NCBI GenBank assembly: GCA_934351835.1
Contig: CAKRJP010000017.1
Span: 1 to 54,110, forward strand
DNA length: 54,110 nt
From: an uncultured Lachnospiraceae bacterium
GTDB lineage: Bacteria; Bacillota; Clostridia; Lachnospirales; Lachnospiraceae
Reading direction: 5' to 3'
Of the stretch, positions 16,351-26,191 are shown piece by piece. Made by a program: the position numbers and the translations under genes. Within the stretch, counting starts at the first letter, position 1, and each line of letters opens with the position of its first letter. The notes under the pieces are model-generated. The model was not told the origin of the DNA and did not search any database. It saw only the letters and a program-made list of their open reading frames with translations.

Positions 16351-17709
16351 ATGTCTATAGCACAGATTTCGGCAATTATTATATTTGTCGGCATGTTTGT
16401 TATGATTGTTTTGGATAAGATTGAAAAGCAATATGTAACATTAACCTGTGGAGCTCTTACTTTGGTGGTAGTATTTGGACTGGCTATGCACAGTGGCAAA
16501 GCGATCATCGATACATTGAATTTCCGCAGTATTTTTACGAAGAGTTTCTGGTATGCAGCAGGCAACGCAGAGAGCGCTTCAACAGGAATTAACTGGTCAA
16601 CGATTATTTTCTTACTTGGAATGATGGTTATGGTAGAAGGAATGGCCAAAGCGGGATTCTTCCGTTGGTTATGTCTGAAACTGGCCAAGATGGTAAATTA
16701 CAGACCGATTCCATTATTTGTTACATTTATGATTATGTCAGCAGTTCTTGCGATGTTTATCGACAGTATTACTGTTATTTTATTCCTGGCAGCAGTATCG
16801 GTAGAACTGGCAAAACTTTTAAAGATTGATCCGGTACCGATGATTTTGACAGAGATTTTCTGCGCGAACTTAGGAGGTTCGGCAACCATGTGTGGAGATC
16901 CACCGAACATTATCATCGGAACTTCTTTGGGATATTCATTTGCTGACTTTGTAGTGAATACAGGATTGATCGCATTGGTTGGCCTGGTATTCGTTGTTAC
17001 ATATTATTATCTTGTATATCGTAAGGAATTACAGGCGGAGAGCCATGAGAGCATTGATATCTCAGCAATGCCGGATCCGAAAGAGGCAATTTCAAGTAAA
17101 CGTGATTTTACCATTGCCTGTGTAATCTTTGGCTGTGCGATTGTTCTTCTGGTGACACATGCAATGACTGGATTAACAGTTGCGTTTATCGGAACATTTA
17201 TTGCGATTCTTACATTGATCTGCTATGCCAAGGATGCAAAAGAGTTGCTTTCGAAAGTAGATTATAAGACGTTATTATTCTTTGTAGGTTTGTTTATAGT
17301 TGTAGGAGGATTGGAGCAGACAGGAATCCTTGAAGTGATCGCTGGCTTCATTGAGAAGATTAGTGGTGGAAGCTTGAAACTGATGATTGCGATTATTCTG
17401 TGGCTTTCAGCAATCGCAAGTGCATTTGTAGATAACATTCCATTTGCAGCTACGATGATTCCGGTTATCAAGAGTCTTGCAAGTGCATCCGGTGGAAACT
17501 TACATGCAATGGCATGGGCATTGTCTATGGGAACAGATGTTGGAGGAAGTGCAACTCCGATCGGAGCTTCCGCGAACGTTGTAGGTCTTTCTGTTGCAGG
17601 TAAGAACGGATATAAGATTGGTTGGGGAAAATACTGTAAAGCATCTGCCCCAGCGACAATTATCGTCATAACATTATCTATGCTCATCATTTTTGTAAGA
17701 TATTGTTAG
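16351..17709 (+). CDS. SLC13/ArsB-type ion transporter permease
   Basis: 452 residues, about 11 membrane segments. Two repeated halves, each with a Gly/Asn-rich substrate loop: GGSATMCGDPPNIIIG at ~173-188 and DVGGSATPIGASANVVG at ~391-407, as well as SAFVDNIPFAATMIP. These are marks of the ion transporter superfamily (ArsB, NhaD, CitM, SLC13). Substrate may be a dicarboxylate, arsenite or cation; context does not decide. Ribosome site GGGGGAAGAG. Confidence 0.85.
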   Translation: MSIAQISAIIIFVGMFVMIVLDKIEKQYVTLTCGALTLVVVFGLAMHSGKAIIDTLNFRSIFTKSFWYAAGNAESASTGINWSTIIFLLGMMVMVEGMAKAGFFRWLCLKLAKMVNYRPIPLFVTFMIMSAVLAMFIDSITVILFLAAVSVELAKLLKIDPVPMILTEIFCANLGGSATMCGDPPNIIIGTSLGYSFADFVVNTGLIALVGLVFVVTYYYLVYRKELQAESHESIDISAMPDPKEAISSKRDFTIACVIFGCAIVLLVTHAMTGLTVAFIGTFIAILTLICYAKDAKELLSKVDYKTLLFFVGLFIVVGGLEQTGILEVIAGFIEKISGGSLKLMIAIILWLSAIASAFVDNIPFAATMIPVIKSLASASGGNLHAMAWALSMGTDVGGSATPIGASANVVGLSVAGKNGYKIGWGKYCKASAPATIIVITLSMLIIFVRYC

Positions 17710-17755
17710 ATAATAGGACTTAACAGAATCTTAGCGGATTTGTTAGCAAAAAATT

Positions 17756-17783
17756 AGCAGGAGGTGATTACCTCCTGCTTTTT
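17756..17783. terminator. Bidirectional terminator
   Basis: Perfect 10-bp stem AGCAGGAGGT / ACCTCCTGCT with 4-base loop. T-run on the + strand and, on the other strand, TAATTTTTT. Separates the permease from the convergent fdhD. Confidence 0.92.
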
Positions 17784-18621
17784 ACTTGGTATATACCTTC
17801 ATGCGGTCACGCCTTGCGGCACCGATCAGTGTAAGTTTATATTCTTTTGCGAGCTCAATCGCTTCGCGGGTGACAGAAGCCTTGCTTGCAAGAACCGGAA
17901 CTTTGGCTCGTATTGCTTTGAGTATCATATCCGTAGGGATCCTTCCGCTGGAGTATAGAATACATTTCTTAAGATCTATCTGATGTCTTAGTGCATAGCC
18001 GATGGCTTTGTCCATTGCGTTGTGCCTTCCGATATCTTCACATTCAAATAGTAATTTACCATTTTGAGAAAGGAAGCAACTGTGAGTGGCCCAGGTCTGT
18101 CCGTGGAGTGGCATACCGTTGCTGAAATGATCAGCGAGTGTGAATATCCAGTCAGCTTCCCAGGTGATCGGTGTTACCGGAAGCATATTTGGTTGCCGTA
18201 CGAAATAATCATTTAAAATGTGGTTGCCGGTGCAGCAGGTGGGCGTTTCCTCGATATATGGAGCTGACGTTTCTGTAATATCCGCAGTAGCATCACCGAT
18301 AGCGTCATTGGCAGTAGTACGATTGGCATCACTTTTTAACACGACTTTGGCGCGTTTCCCATATTCACAGATATAGATAGATTCTACATCTTCGGTACTT
18401 TCGATGATCCCTTCTGTAAGAAGACGCCCCAGAACCAGCTCGGTGAGATGTTCTGGAATACAGATTAATTTCATCGTGAGCTGTTCGTTGACATAGACAT
18501 TTAGCAAATGCTCTTCCAACACGGGTTCTTCCTCGGTGCGTGTCGTCCCATCTCGCCCGATATATATATGCGTTTCTTTTGATAATAATTCTAAATCCTT
18601 GTATTGTTCATTGATATACAT
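17782..18621 (-). CDS. fdhD: Formate dehydrogenase accessory sulfurtransferase FdhD
   Basis: 279 residues. It passes sulfur from IscS-type desulfurase to the molybdenum cofactor of formate dehydrogenase. Visible family features: GRLLTEGII near residue 66-74, the conserved cysteine pair in TPTCCTGN (~127-134), ECEDIGRHNAMDKAIG at ~194-209, and SSGRIPTDMI. It lies 140 bases behind fdhA on the same strand, matching its role. Upstream ribosome site CGAGGT is moderate. Confidence 0.93.
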   Translation of the reverse strand: MYINEQYKDLELLSKETHIYIGRDGTTRTEEEPVLEEHLLNVYVNEQLTMKLICIPEHLTELVLGRLLTEGIIESTEDVESIYICEYGKRAKVVLKSDANRTTANDAIGDATADITETSAPYIEETPTCCTGNHILNDYFVRQPNMLPVTPITWEADWIFTLADHFSNGMPLHGQTWATHSCFLSQNGKLLFECEDIGRHNAMDKAIGYALRHQIDLKKCILYSSGRIPTDMILKAIRAKVPVLASKASVTREAIELAKEYKLTLIGAARRDRMKVYTK

Positions 18622-18679
18622 TTTGAACCTCGTTTCTGTCTGGCTGTAAGATTTAAGATGCCGGATTCTTATTTATTGT

Positions 18680-18735
18680 AACACAAAGCCTGTATCCGGA
18701 TGTGGATAAAATCCATATGAATACAGGCTTGTGTT
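18680..18735 (-). terminator. Hairpin between fdhA and fdhD
   Basis: Long stem pairs 18680-18695 with 18721-18735 (ACACAA-GCCTGTAT type, one bulge), with an inner GGAT-aaa-ATCC hairpin. There is no strong T-run on the minus strand, so it may be a partial terminator or mRNA-processing hairpin that lowers fdhD relative to fdhA. Confidence 0.6.
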
Positions 18736-18761
18736 TATAATTTGTATGATTTTAAGGAGTA

Positions 18762-21485
18762 TTAATTACAGCAGGTACAGTCAAGCTTTGCGACTCGAAC
18801 AGCACACACTTTGTATTCCGGGGTGCTTGAGATGCTGTCCAGGGCATCACTTGTCAGCCAGTTTGCGCCACCCTCCAGGAAGTGGAAGGACATCCATACA
18901 TCTCCCGGACGGGTCTTTTCGGATACATCTGCGCGGGCTTTTACTTCACCACGGCGGGATGATACCGAAACCATTTCTCCATTTTCGATACCGAGTGCAT
19001 TTGCATCTTCGGTATTGATTTCAATAATAGATTCTCCGGCAATCTCATTAATACCATCGGTCTTATCGGTCATAGCACATGCGTTGTAGTGGTACAGAAT
19101 ACGTCCGGTGATCAGTGTCAGCGGATATTCATCATCCGGAAGTTCCATAGATGGTGTGTACTCTGCAGGTCGGAAATATCCCAGTCCTCTTGCAAATTTG
19201 CCGACATGCATGATCGGAGTACCCGGATGATCCGCAGTAGGACAAGGCCATTGTAAACCACGGCCGCCGACTTCTTCGCTGTCCAGGCGGGCATGGCTGA
19301 TGCCGCCGAATGATGGAGTTATAGATGCGATCTCATCCATAATCTCAGCAGGTGTCAAATGTGGTTGTGGATAACCCATGCGGTTCATAATTTCTGTAAA
19401 GATCCAGGTATCCGGTTTTGTCTCACCGGCAATCTCGATTGCCTTGCGGACACGCTGCACACGTCGTTCGGTATTAGAGAAAGTACCTTCTTTCTCAGTG
19501 TAAGAACGTCCAGGTAAAATAACATCTGCAAGTTTTGCGGTTTCTGTCATAAAGAGTTCGTCCACAACAAAGAAATCAAGAGATTCCAGGGCGTGGATGA
19601 CATGGTTGGTATTCGGATCAGTTCTGACAGGATCTTCACCGAAGATAAACAGTCCCTTCACTTCTCCGGAGATCATCTTCGGGAAACAGTCGGTTGCTTT
19701 TGTACCGATGTTTGGATTAAGATCTGTACCCCATGCCTTCTCAAATTTTTCCAGAACGCCAGGTTTGTCGATGTTCTGGTAACCAGAGAACTGGTTTGGA
19801 GAAGCACCCATATCGCAGGCACCCTGTACATTGTTCTGTCCTCGGATCGGATTAACACCGCATCCCGGACGACCCAGTTTACCGACAGCCATCGCTATAT
19901 TTGACATGGACATAACACCTTCTGTACCGGTGTGGTGTTCGGTAACACCCAGACAGTACATGATTGGTGCGCGGTCAGCCTTTGCGTACATTCTTGCAGC
20001 CTCCCGCAGATCGTCTGCGTTGATCTGGCAAATGTCAGCGACATATTCCGGCGTATATTTTTTAACAGTTTCCTTTAATGCTTCGAAATTCTCGGTGCGT
20101 TCAGCGATGAATTTCTCATCAACCAGTCCTTCTTCAATGAAGATGTGGATCATACCATTTGCAAATGCAACATTGGTACCTGGTTTTAATTTCAGATGGA
20201 TATCGGCATATTTTGTAAGGTCGATATCACGAGGATCAACGACGATCAGACGGGTTCCGTTCTGAACAGCCTGACGGACCTGCATACCCAGTACTGGATG
20301 CGCAACTTCAGGGTTTGATCCTACTAATAAAATACAATCAGAATCATGAGTGATATCGTAAATTGTATTTGTCATGGCTCCAGAGCCTAACGTGGTTGCC
20401 AACCCGGCAACAGTAGGAGCGTGTCAAACGCGCGCGCAGTTATCGGTATTGTTGCTCTTGAACGCTGTTCGAACCATTTTCTGAAGCATGTAAATGTCTT
20501 CGTTGGTTGAACGAGAGCAGGCAAAACCAGCCAGCGCGTCACCTCCGTAATTATTTTTGATCTCGGTAAATTTAGAAGCAACCAGATCCAGGGCTTCATC
20601 CCAGGTGGCCTGCTCAAACTCGCCGGTTTCTTTGTTCTTGATCAGTGGATGTCTGATTCTTTCCGGGGAATCTACAAAGTCGAAAGAAGCACTGCGGCCT
20701 TTAACGCAGAGGAGTCCCTGGTTGGAAGGGCCATCTGCACCTTCCACGTCCACAATTTTATTGCCTTTGACGATCAGATCCATCTGGCATCCGGTGGCAC
20801 AGTGAGGACATGTAGTGCGGACACGTTTTACATCCCATTTGGTATATTCTTTTCTTCTTTTTTCAGTCAATGCTCCGGTAGGACAAGCCTGTGCACAGTT
20901 TCCACAGGATTCGCAAAGCGACTCTTTCCATCCGTCTCCGAAAGGAAGATCAATGACTGTATGAACACCGTCTTTTTCCACTTCGATGGCGTGGCGTCCT
21001 GTAGATTTTGCGCAGGTACTTACACAACGCTGGCAATGGATACAAAGATCCGGCCGGTAACTTAAGAAAGGATGTGACTGTTTTCTGTAGTTGTCAACCT
21101 TACTTCGGGTATTCTTATATGTAGTGTCTTCGATTCCGTATCTTCGGCAGGCAATCTGCAATTCGCAGATTCCGTTCTTCGGACAGGAGAAACATTCTAA
21201 GTGATGATTTGCAAGTAATAATTTTAAAACGGTTTTCCGTGAGGCAACAACGCGGTCACTTTCAGTCTCAACGACCATGCCTTCTTTTACCAGCGTGTTA
21301 CATGCAGTTGGAAGTTTGTCCATTCCTTCGACTTCTACGACACACAGTCTGCAGGAACCGATGTTGTTGACACCTTCCAGGAAACACAGAGTAGGAATCT
21401 CGATACCGGCAGTTTTGGCTACGCTTAAGATCGTAGAGTCCTCGGATGCTTCCACTGGAATACCGTTGATTGTCAAATGAACCAT
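18762..21485 (-). CDS. fdhA: Selenocysteine-containing formate dehydrogenase alpha subunit
   Basis: 907 residues when the in-frame UGA at 20424-20426 is read as selenocysteine (residue 354). Residues 1-80 are a 2Fe-2S domain (CFLEGVNNIGSCRLC). A Cys-rich NuoG-like segment and two 4Fe-4S motifs follow (CIHCQRCVSTC, CESCGNCAQAC). The molybdopterin domain then starts at CPHCATGC, with the active site NCARVUHAPTV, and the C-terminal cofactor-binding domain ends at 18762. The architecture is that of soluble NAD(P)- or ferredoxin-linked formate dehydrogenases. ATG overlaps the upstream stop by one base (TAATG), so it is coupled to the flavoprotein gene. Read naively the gene appears as two pieces; sequence continuity across the UGA shows it is intact. 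Confidence 0.95.
20391..20426 (-). promoter_or_regulatory. bSECIS element and Sec codon
   Basis: On the minus strand the UGA codon (20426-20424) is followed after 12 bases by the stem GTTGCC-GGGTT-GGCAAC (20411-20395), extended by flanking weak pairs. A small G/U apical loop at this distance matches the bacterial SECIS hairpin of fdhF-type genes, which binds SelB. Confidence 0.88.
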
Positions 21486-23320
21486 TAATCTCTACCTCCT
21501 TCCAGTACACCGCATCCGAAGTGGTCACATCGCAGACAGCGTCCGGCTTCCTGCATAGCCTCTTCGTATGTCACCAGGTTCTCAACGTGATCCCAGTCAC
21601 ATTTGCGGATATAAGCAGCTCTCTCGGTGATATTTACACGACCGCAAGGCTGGCGGTTATTTTCTCTAGGTTTCGGAACTTCTGCTTCTACAGTCAGCTT
21701 ATGGTGGTATCCAAGGTATTCGTCGATGTTGTGTGCGGCAACTTTTCCGGCTGCGATGGCACGGATTGCTGTTGCAGGACCTGTTGCACAGTCTCCGCCG
21801 ACAAATACACCAGGCATATTCTCTACACAGGTATCTAATCCGGCTTTGAATACTCCGCGGTTGGCTTCCATTCCAAAGTCCTCAAATGGTTTGCTGACGA
21901 TATCCTGTCCAACAGCAATGAGAATGATATCACAGGCGATGCGCTCGGCATCTTTATTGGCATCCATTGGTCTCGGACGTCCGGCTTTATCATAAGGACC
22001 AATCATCTGAGGCTGTGCGAACAGAGCAGCACAGTTTCCATCGGCGTCTTTTTCGATAGACTTTGGAGCCATCAGTGTCATAAGGTCGATACCTTCAGTT
22101 ACTGCGGATTCAATCTCAGAATCAAGGGCGGTCATATCGTCCTGACGACGTCTGTAAACGATGCGAACATCCTTGGCGTTGCAGCGAAGAGAACTTCTTG
22201 CAGCATCCATGGCAACGTTACCGCCACCGATGACAACAACGGTTTTACCTGTATAATCAGGAATATTTCCATTGCCGATGCCGTCTAACATATCTACGGC
22301 AGATTCAACGTTTCCGGCATCGATACCGTCGAGTTTTAACAGTTTACCTGCCTGGGCACCGATCGCTACAAACATGGCGTCATATTCATTTTTTATAGTT
22401 TCAATCGGAATATCTGTTCCGATCATCGTCTCATATTTAACTTCTATATCTCCGGCGGCGAGAATAGCGTTGATATCTTCATCCAGACGGTCTTTCGGGA
22501 AACGATAATTCGGAATACCGTATCTTAACATTCCGCCTAGCTTTTTCTGGCGTTCATAGATCACAACTTTGTGACCCATCTGGGCAAGAAAATATGCGGC
22601 AGTCAGACCGGCCGGGCCGCCTCCGATGATACCGATTTTCTTACCGGTTGATGAACCTGCCTTTGGTACAGCTACCTGGTCTGCGGCAATCTGGTCTACC
22701 GCAAATTTCTTCAGACCGCGGATATTGATCGAATCGTCGATCAGATTTCTCCGGCAGCGCTCCTCACATGGGTGCTCACAGATCATGGCACATGCGGTCG
22801 GCAGTGGATTGTCCTTGCGGATCATGTTAATACAGCCGGCATAATCTTCTTCTGCGATCAGTGCAATATAGGCCGGAATATCTACGTGTGCCGGACAGAG
22901 ATTGATGCATGGTACTTTCTGCCCTCTGTCAGAAAGACATCTGTGTTCTGTGATGTGGCTTTCGTATTCGTCCTTAAATGTATCCAGTCCTTCCAGAACT
23001 TCCGTAGCAGCTTTGTATCCAATTGCACAGTCAGCAGTTTCGCTGATCATAGTTGCAAGTGTTCGAATTTCCTCTAAGGTACTTGTATCCCCCTCTCCGT
23101 CCAGTACTGTCTGGATCAGAGATTCCAGTTGCGGAAGACCGTCTCTACATGGAACACATTTTCCACAAGTCTGATTTCTGGCAGTTGTCAGAAGTGACAG
23201 CTGAACGGTCAGTGGGCAGGTACCCGGCGGACAGGCTTTGGCTTTTGTCTGAAGCTGGTGCAGCAGATCCTTGACTTTCACGTCACTGCTTCCAGTATCC
23301 GCGAGATATATTTTACTCAT
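21485..23320 (-). CDS. NuoF-fragment / GltD-like flavoprotein partner of FDH
   Basis: 611 residues. Residues 1-120 carry the NADH_4Fe-4S domain of NuoF-type proteins (C52, C55, C58 in TCGKCVPC and C98), but the FMN/NADH part of NuoF is absent. Residues ~125-200 hold a GltD-type Cys-rich region (CINLCPAHVDIP, CAMICEHPCEERC). An FAD Rossmann motif IGIIGGGPAGLTAA (~218) and an NAD(P) motif VVVIGGGNVAMDAA (~353) follow, then GVFVGGDCATGPATAIRAIAAG near the end. It probably passes electrons between formate dehydrogenase and NAD(P). Ribosome site AAGGAGG. First gene of the transcript flavoprotein-fdhA-(fdhD). Confidence 0.88.
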   Translation of the reverse strand: MSKIYLADTGSSDVKVKDLLHQLQTKAKACPPGTCPLTVQLSLLTTARNQTCGKCVPCRDGLPQLESLIQTVLDGEGDTSTLEEIRTLATMISETADCAIGYKAATEVLEGLDTFKDEYESHITEHRCLSDRGQKVPCINLCPAHVDIPAYIALIAEEDYAGCINMIRKDNPLPTACAMICEHPCEERCRRNLIDDSINIRGLKKFAVDQIAADQVAVPKAGSSTGKKIGIIGGGPAGLTAAYFLAQMGHKVVIYERQKKLGGMLRYGIPNYRFPKDRLDEDINAILAAGDIEVKYETMIGTDIPIETIKNEYDAMFVAIGAQAGKLLKLDGIDAGNVESAVDMLDGIGNGNIPDYTGKTVVVIGGGNVAMDAARSSLRCNAKDVRIVYRRRQDDMTALDSEIESAVTEGIDLMTLMAPKSIEKDADGNCAALFAQPQMIGPYDKAGRPRPMDANKDAERIACDIILIAVGQDIVSKPFEDFGMEANRGVFKAGLDTCVENMPGVFVGGDCATGPATAIRAIAAGKVAAHNIDEYLGYHHKLTVEAEVPKPRENNRQPCGRVNITERAAYIRKCDWDHVENLVTYEEAMQEAGRCLRCDHFGCGVLEGGRD

Positions 23321-23361
23321 CCCCTTGTTCCTCCTTAAAAATATTCATGTACGAAAATAGA

Positions 23362-23388
23362 GAGATTAAAATCTGAAATTTTAATCTC
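23362..23388 (-). terminator. AT-rich hairpin between focA and the FDH genes
   Basis: Perfect 11-bp stem GAGATTAAAAT-ctgaa-ATTTTAATCTC. On the minus strand it is followed by TCTATTTTC, a weak T-run, so it may terminate focA or act as a leader hairpin of the FDH transcript. Confidence 0.5.
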
Positions 23389-23448
23389 CCTATATTTTAA
23401 AATTTTAAGTTCTTTTATTGTGTGTGAAATGAAACAAAAAAAGGTATA

Positions 23449-23470
23449 CAATTTGTGCATTTGATACATC
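23449..23470. promoter_or_regulatory. Motif A, shared with the regulator promoter
   Basis: A 22-base sequence (CAATTTGTGCATTTGATACA plus TC) matching 17 of 22 positions with the sequence at 24457-24478 over the promoter of the PucR-type regulator. Located ~130 bases upstream of the FDH flavoprotein start. Candidate binding site of that regulator. Confidence 0.45.
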
Positions 23471-23518
23471 TATGAATGCCATATAACTATAGAATTCGTC
23501 TATAATATAACGAAGTGA

Positions 23519-24343
23519 TTATTTGTCATTTTTTCGCAGGTAAATAAACCAGTATACACAGCCGACTAACAATGCTCCACCGACGATATTTCCCAGGGTG
23601 ACCGGAACAAGGTTCTTTACCAGGAAACCATTTACGGTCAGCGCATCTAAGTTGACACCGGCAGCTTTCGCAGCTTCTGCGTAGACAGGATTCCCTTTGG
23701 CGAACAGTCCGGCGCAGATATAGTACATATTGGCAATGCTATGTTCAAATCCACTGAGGACAAAGATCATAATCGGGAAGAATAATCCGATGATCTTACT
23801 GACTACGTCTTTTGCAGCGAAGGAGATCCATACGGCAATACATACAAGGAAGTTACATAAGATTCCTTTGATAAATGCATCCCCGAAAGATAAAGAACAC
23901 TTGCCTGCGGCAGTGGAGATGACGGATACTGCCATGCCGTTGTCAAACAGGCTTATTTCATGGGAATAAACGACTCCGGCTGCAACTAACATACCTCCGA
24001 TAAAGTTGCCTATGTATACGAAAACCCAGTTTTTCAGCATACCACCAAAGGAAATCTCTTTCTCTAAAAGTGGGATCGTGAGCAGGCAGTTGCCGGTAAA
24101 TAATTCGCTGCCGGCGAGCAGTACCATTGTAAGTCCGCCGGGGAAGATACAGGCTCCTAAAAATTTGCCGACCGAAGCGAATGGGACCGACACTGCGACC
24201 GCAGTAGATGCAACTCCGCCAAAAGCGATAAATGCACCGGCCATAATGCCGAGCAAGATCATCTTGGCAACAGGGGTATTAACCTTTGCTTTTCCTGTGG
24301 CAATATAATTTTTTGCCACATCAGCAGGTGAAAATAAATTCAT
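23519..24343 (-). CDS. focA: Formate/nitrite channel FocA family
   Basis: 274 residues, about six membrane segments, FNT fold. Conserved constriction features: LFTGNCLL at ~80-87 with the gating Thr, and GFEHSIANMYY with the central His at about residue 200. Second signature KGILCNFLVCIAVW at ~158-171. Beside formate dehydrogenase it is expected to move formate (or nitrite) across the membrane; formate import for oxidation is the simplest reading. Ribosome site GAGGAGG. Divergent from the regulator gene at 24527. Confidence 0.93.
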   Translation of the reverse strand: MNLFSPADVAKNYIATGKAKVNTPVAKMILLGIMAGAFIAFGGVASTAVAVSVPFASVGKFLGACIFPGGLTMVLLAGSELFTGNCLLTIPLLEKEISFGGMLKNWVFVYIGNFIGGMLVAAGVVYSHEISLFDNGMAVSVISTAAGKCSLSFGDAFIKGILCNFLVCIAVWISFAAKDVVSKIIGLFFPIMIFVLSGFEHSIANMYYICAGLFAKGNPVYAEAAKAAGVNLDALTVNGFLVKNLVPVTLGNIVGGALLVGCVYWFIYLRKNDK

Positions 24344-24423
24344 AGTGATTCCTCCTCATCTCTCAAGTTACGTTTATTATAACGTATCGTAATTATTTAT
24401 AATGATAAAATTTAAAAAACCAG

Positions 24424-24497
24424 TTTTGTATGTAAATAGATACAAAAAAGATAAGTCAAATTATGCAATTGAAACATATTTTCTCATCGGGTATAAT
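24424..24497 (+). promoter_or_regulatory. Promoter and operators of the PucR-type regulator
   Basis: TTGAAA (24469-24474), 17-base spacer, TATAAT (24492-24497) forms a near-consensus promoter. Motif B (24457-24478), matching 17 of 22 bases with motif A before the FDH genes, covers the -35 box. Just upstream lies a perfect inverted repeat TTTTGTAT-N8-ATACAAAA (24424-24447). Together they suggest autoregulation and control of the formate genes. Confidence 0.65.
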
Positions 24498-24526
24498 AAA
24501 GCATATGAATTTTAGGGGTGAAAAAA

Positions 24527-26110
24527 ATGCAGTTACCATTGAACGTACTGTTATATAAATTATCTGTAAATAGTAATTTTGAGACACAGAACATTGATTT
24601 GTCCAGGAACTATGACGGCATCAAGCTGTTTGACGTGGATTATGTTCAGGAAGATGAGAGAAATTACCTATATTTAATATCAGAGAGCATGTTAAAAAGC
24701 CATGAGAGTCTTTTGCTAGGACAGCAGATATTATCTTCATGCACTTTTTTATGCGTTTGTGGAATGGATAAGACAACGACGCTCGATATAGTGAGCCCGG
24801 ACTTGCCGGTGGTTCTTTTATATGCAGAAGAATCTTTCCCCATCGTATTTAATAAACTCTTGAACGTATTTCATGATTTTGAGATGTGGGATACCAGATT
24901 TCATCTGGCGTTGCTGCGGCAGAAACCATTACAGGAACTTTTGGAGCTGACCAGTGAGTATCTGGTGCATCCGATGGTGGTGCTTGACCGGAGTTTTTCC
25001 TTATTAGGATATATTAAAGTGCCGGGAGTAACAGATCCCATTATGGAATCGATTTTAGATGCGGGATTCGTGACCCAGAGTACAATGGTGCGCCTGCGGC
25101 AGGATGGTCTGATTTCAACGTCGGAGAAGGCTGAGAATCCGCTGATTAATTATTATTGCCTGACGACTCATGACTGTTATTACAGTATGATGTACCGTTT
25201 TCGGGCGAATAATCATACCGTTGGATATGCCATCGTATTTAAATGTACTCTGCACCCGAAGACAAATTATTTATATATGATGAATACGGTTTCGAAGAAT
25301 CTGAAGCTGTATTTCCAACAGGAGAGATTTAAGAACCGGACATCTTCTGAGTTTTATGAGTCTCTTCTGGCAGAGATTTTAGAGAACCAGAATGCCGATC
25401 CGGAGCAATATGAATCCAGAGTATCCTATGTGCCGGGGCTTTCAATGGAAGGCAGATACCTGCTGGCGAGGGTGGAATATGATAATCAGGCAGAGCTTCC
25501 GTATTCATTTGTCTGCTGGAACCTGAGAAATGTAATTCCGGAATTGAAGCCATTTGTATATCAGAATACATTATATGTACTGAGATTGATCAGTCAGGAA
25601 GCAGATTATACGAAAATTTTAAATCCGGAAGAAATGGAATTGTTTCGAAAGAGTTTCCGTGATGTTCCGTTTCAATGTGGAATCAGTCATACGTTCTTTT
25701 CGCTGATGGATCTTCAGATGGCGGCAAAGCAGTGTAAAGAAGCGATCAGACTGCACAATTTATATAAGGAAGAAAAGAAAGAATTCTGTGAATTTAAAGA
25801 TATTTACGTGTCTTATCTATTGAAAGAAGTAAAGCGGAGCCTGCCGATGAAGATGATCGAGAGCCCGTGTTACATGGTATTAAAGCAGTATGACACAGAA
25901 CATAACAGCAACTTGTGTGAGATTTTTATGAGTTACCTGGAGAACGGACGCAATATTAATCAGACATCGAATGCGATATATCTTCACCGAAATACAGTGC
26001 TTAATAAAGTAAAGAAGGCAGAGGCCGTTATGCAGGATGCCTGCAAGGATTATCAGACGATGATCGCATTTGTACTGTCCTACCTTGAGGATCACCGGAA
26101 GGATGAGTAG
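24527..26110 (+). CDS. PucR/CdaR-type transcriptional regulator
   Basis: 527 residues from the ATG at 24527 (AGGGGTG at 24514-24520; the GTG at 24518 lies inside the ribosome site). The N-terminal ~270 residues resemble the sensory part of PucR-type regulators. The C-terminus has the characteristic helix-turn-helix after LKQYDTEHNSNLCEIFMSYL, with INQTSNAIYLHRNTVLNKVKK at ~475-495. Such regulators usually bind a small metabolite. Divergent from focA, it is the likely controller of the formate module. Ligand unknown. Confidence 0.82.
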   Translation: MQLPLNVLLYKLSVNSNFETQNIDLSRNYDGIKLFDVDYVQEDERNYLYLISESMLKSHESLLLGQQILSSCTFLCVCGMDKTTTLDIVSPDLPVVLLYAEESFPIVFNKLLNVFHDFEMWDTRFHLALLRQKPLQELLELTSEYLVHPMVVLDRSFSLLGYIKVPGVTDPIMESILDAGFVTQSTMVRLRQDGLISTSEKAENPLINYYCLTTHDCYYSMMYRFRANNHTVGYAIVFKCTLHPKTNYLYMMNTVSKNLKLYFQQERFKNRTSSEFYESLLAEILENQNADPEQYESRVSYVPGLSMEGRYLLARVEYDNQAELPYSFVCWNLRNVIPELKPFVYQNTLYVLRLISQEADYTKILNPEEMELFRKSFRDVPFQCGISHTFFSLMDLQMAAKQCKEAIRLHNLYKEEKKEFCEFKDIYVSYLLKEVKRSLPMKMIESPCYMVLKQYDTEHNSNLCEIFMSYLENGRNINQTSNAIYLHRNTVLNKVKKAEAVMQDACKDYQTMIAFVLSYLEDHRKDE

Positions 26111-26112
26111 TC

Positions 26113-26140
26113 TTGCAACCTAAATGGAGCGTGCTATAAT
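26113..26140 (+). promoter_or_regulatory. argF promoter
   Basis: TTGCAA (26113-26118), 16-base spacer, TATAAT (26135-26140), directly behind the regulator stop codon. No ARG-box palindrome was recognised. Confidence 0.7.
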
Positions 26141-26191
26141 AGATAAAAAACCAGATAGAGTCAGAAACAGAGAATGAAAAGGAGACAGATT

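Noticed and set aside
20400..20430. Apparent break of fdhA into two genes or a pseudogene
   Set aside because: The frame is continuous across a single UGA inside the known active-site sequence, and a bSECIS-like hairpin follows; it is a selenocysteine codon.
23400..23518. Sigma-54 promoter for the FDH genes
   Set aside because: A TGGCA is present on the minus strand but no correctly spaced TTGCA follows, and no sigma-54 activator is nearby.
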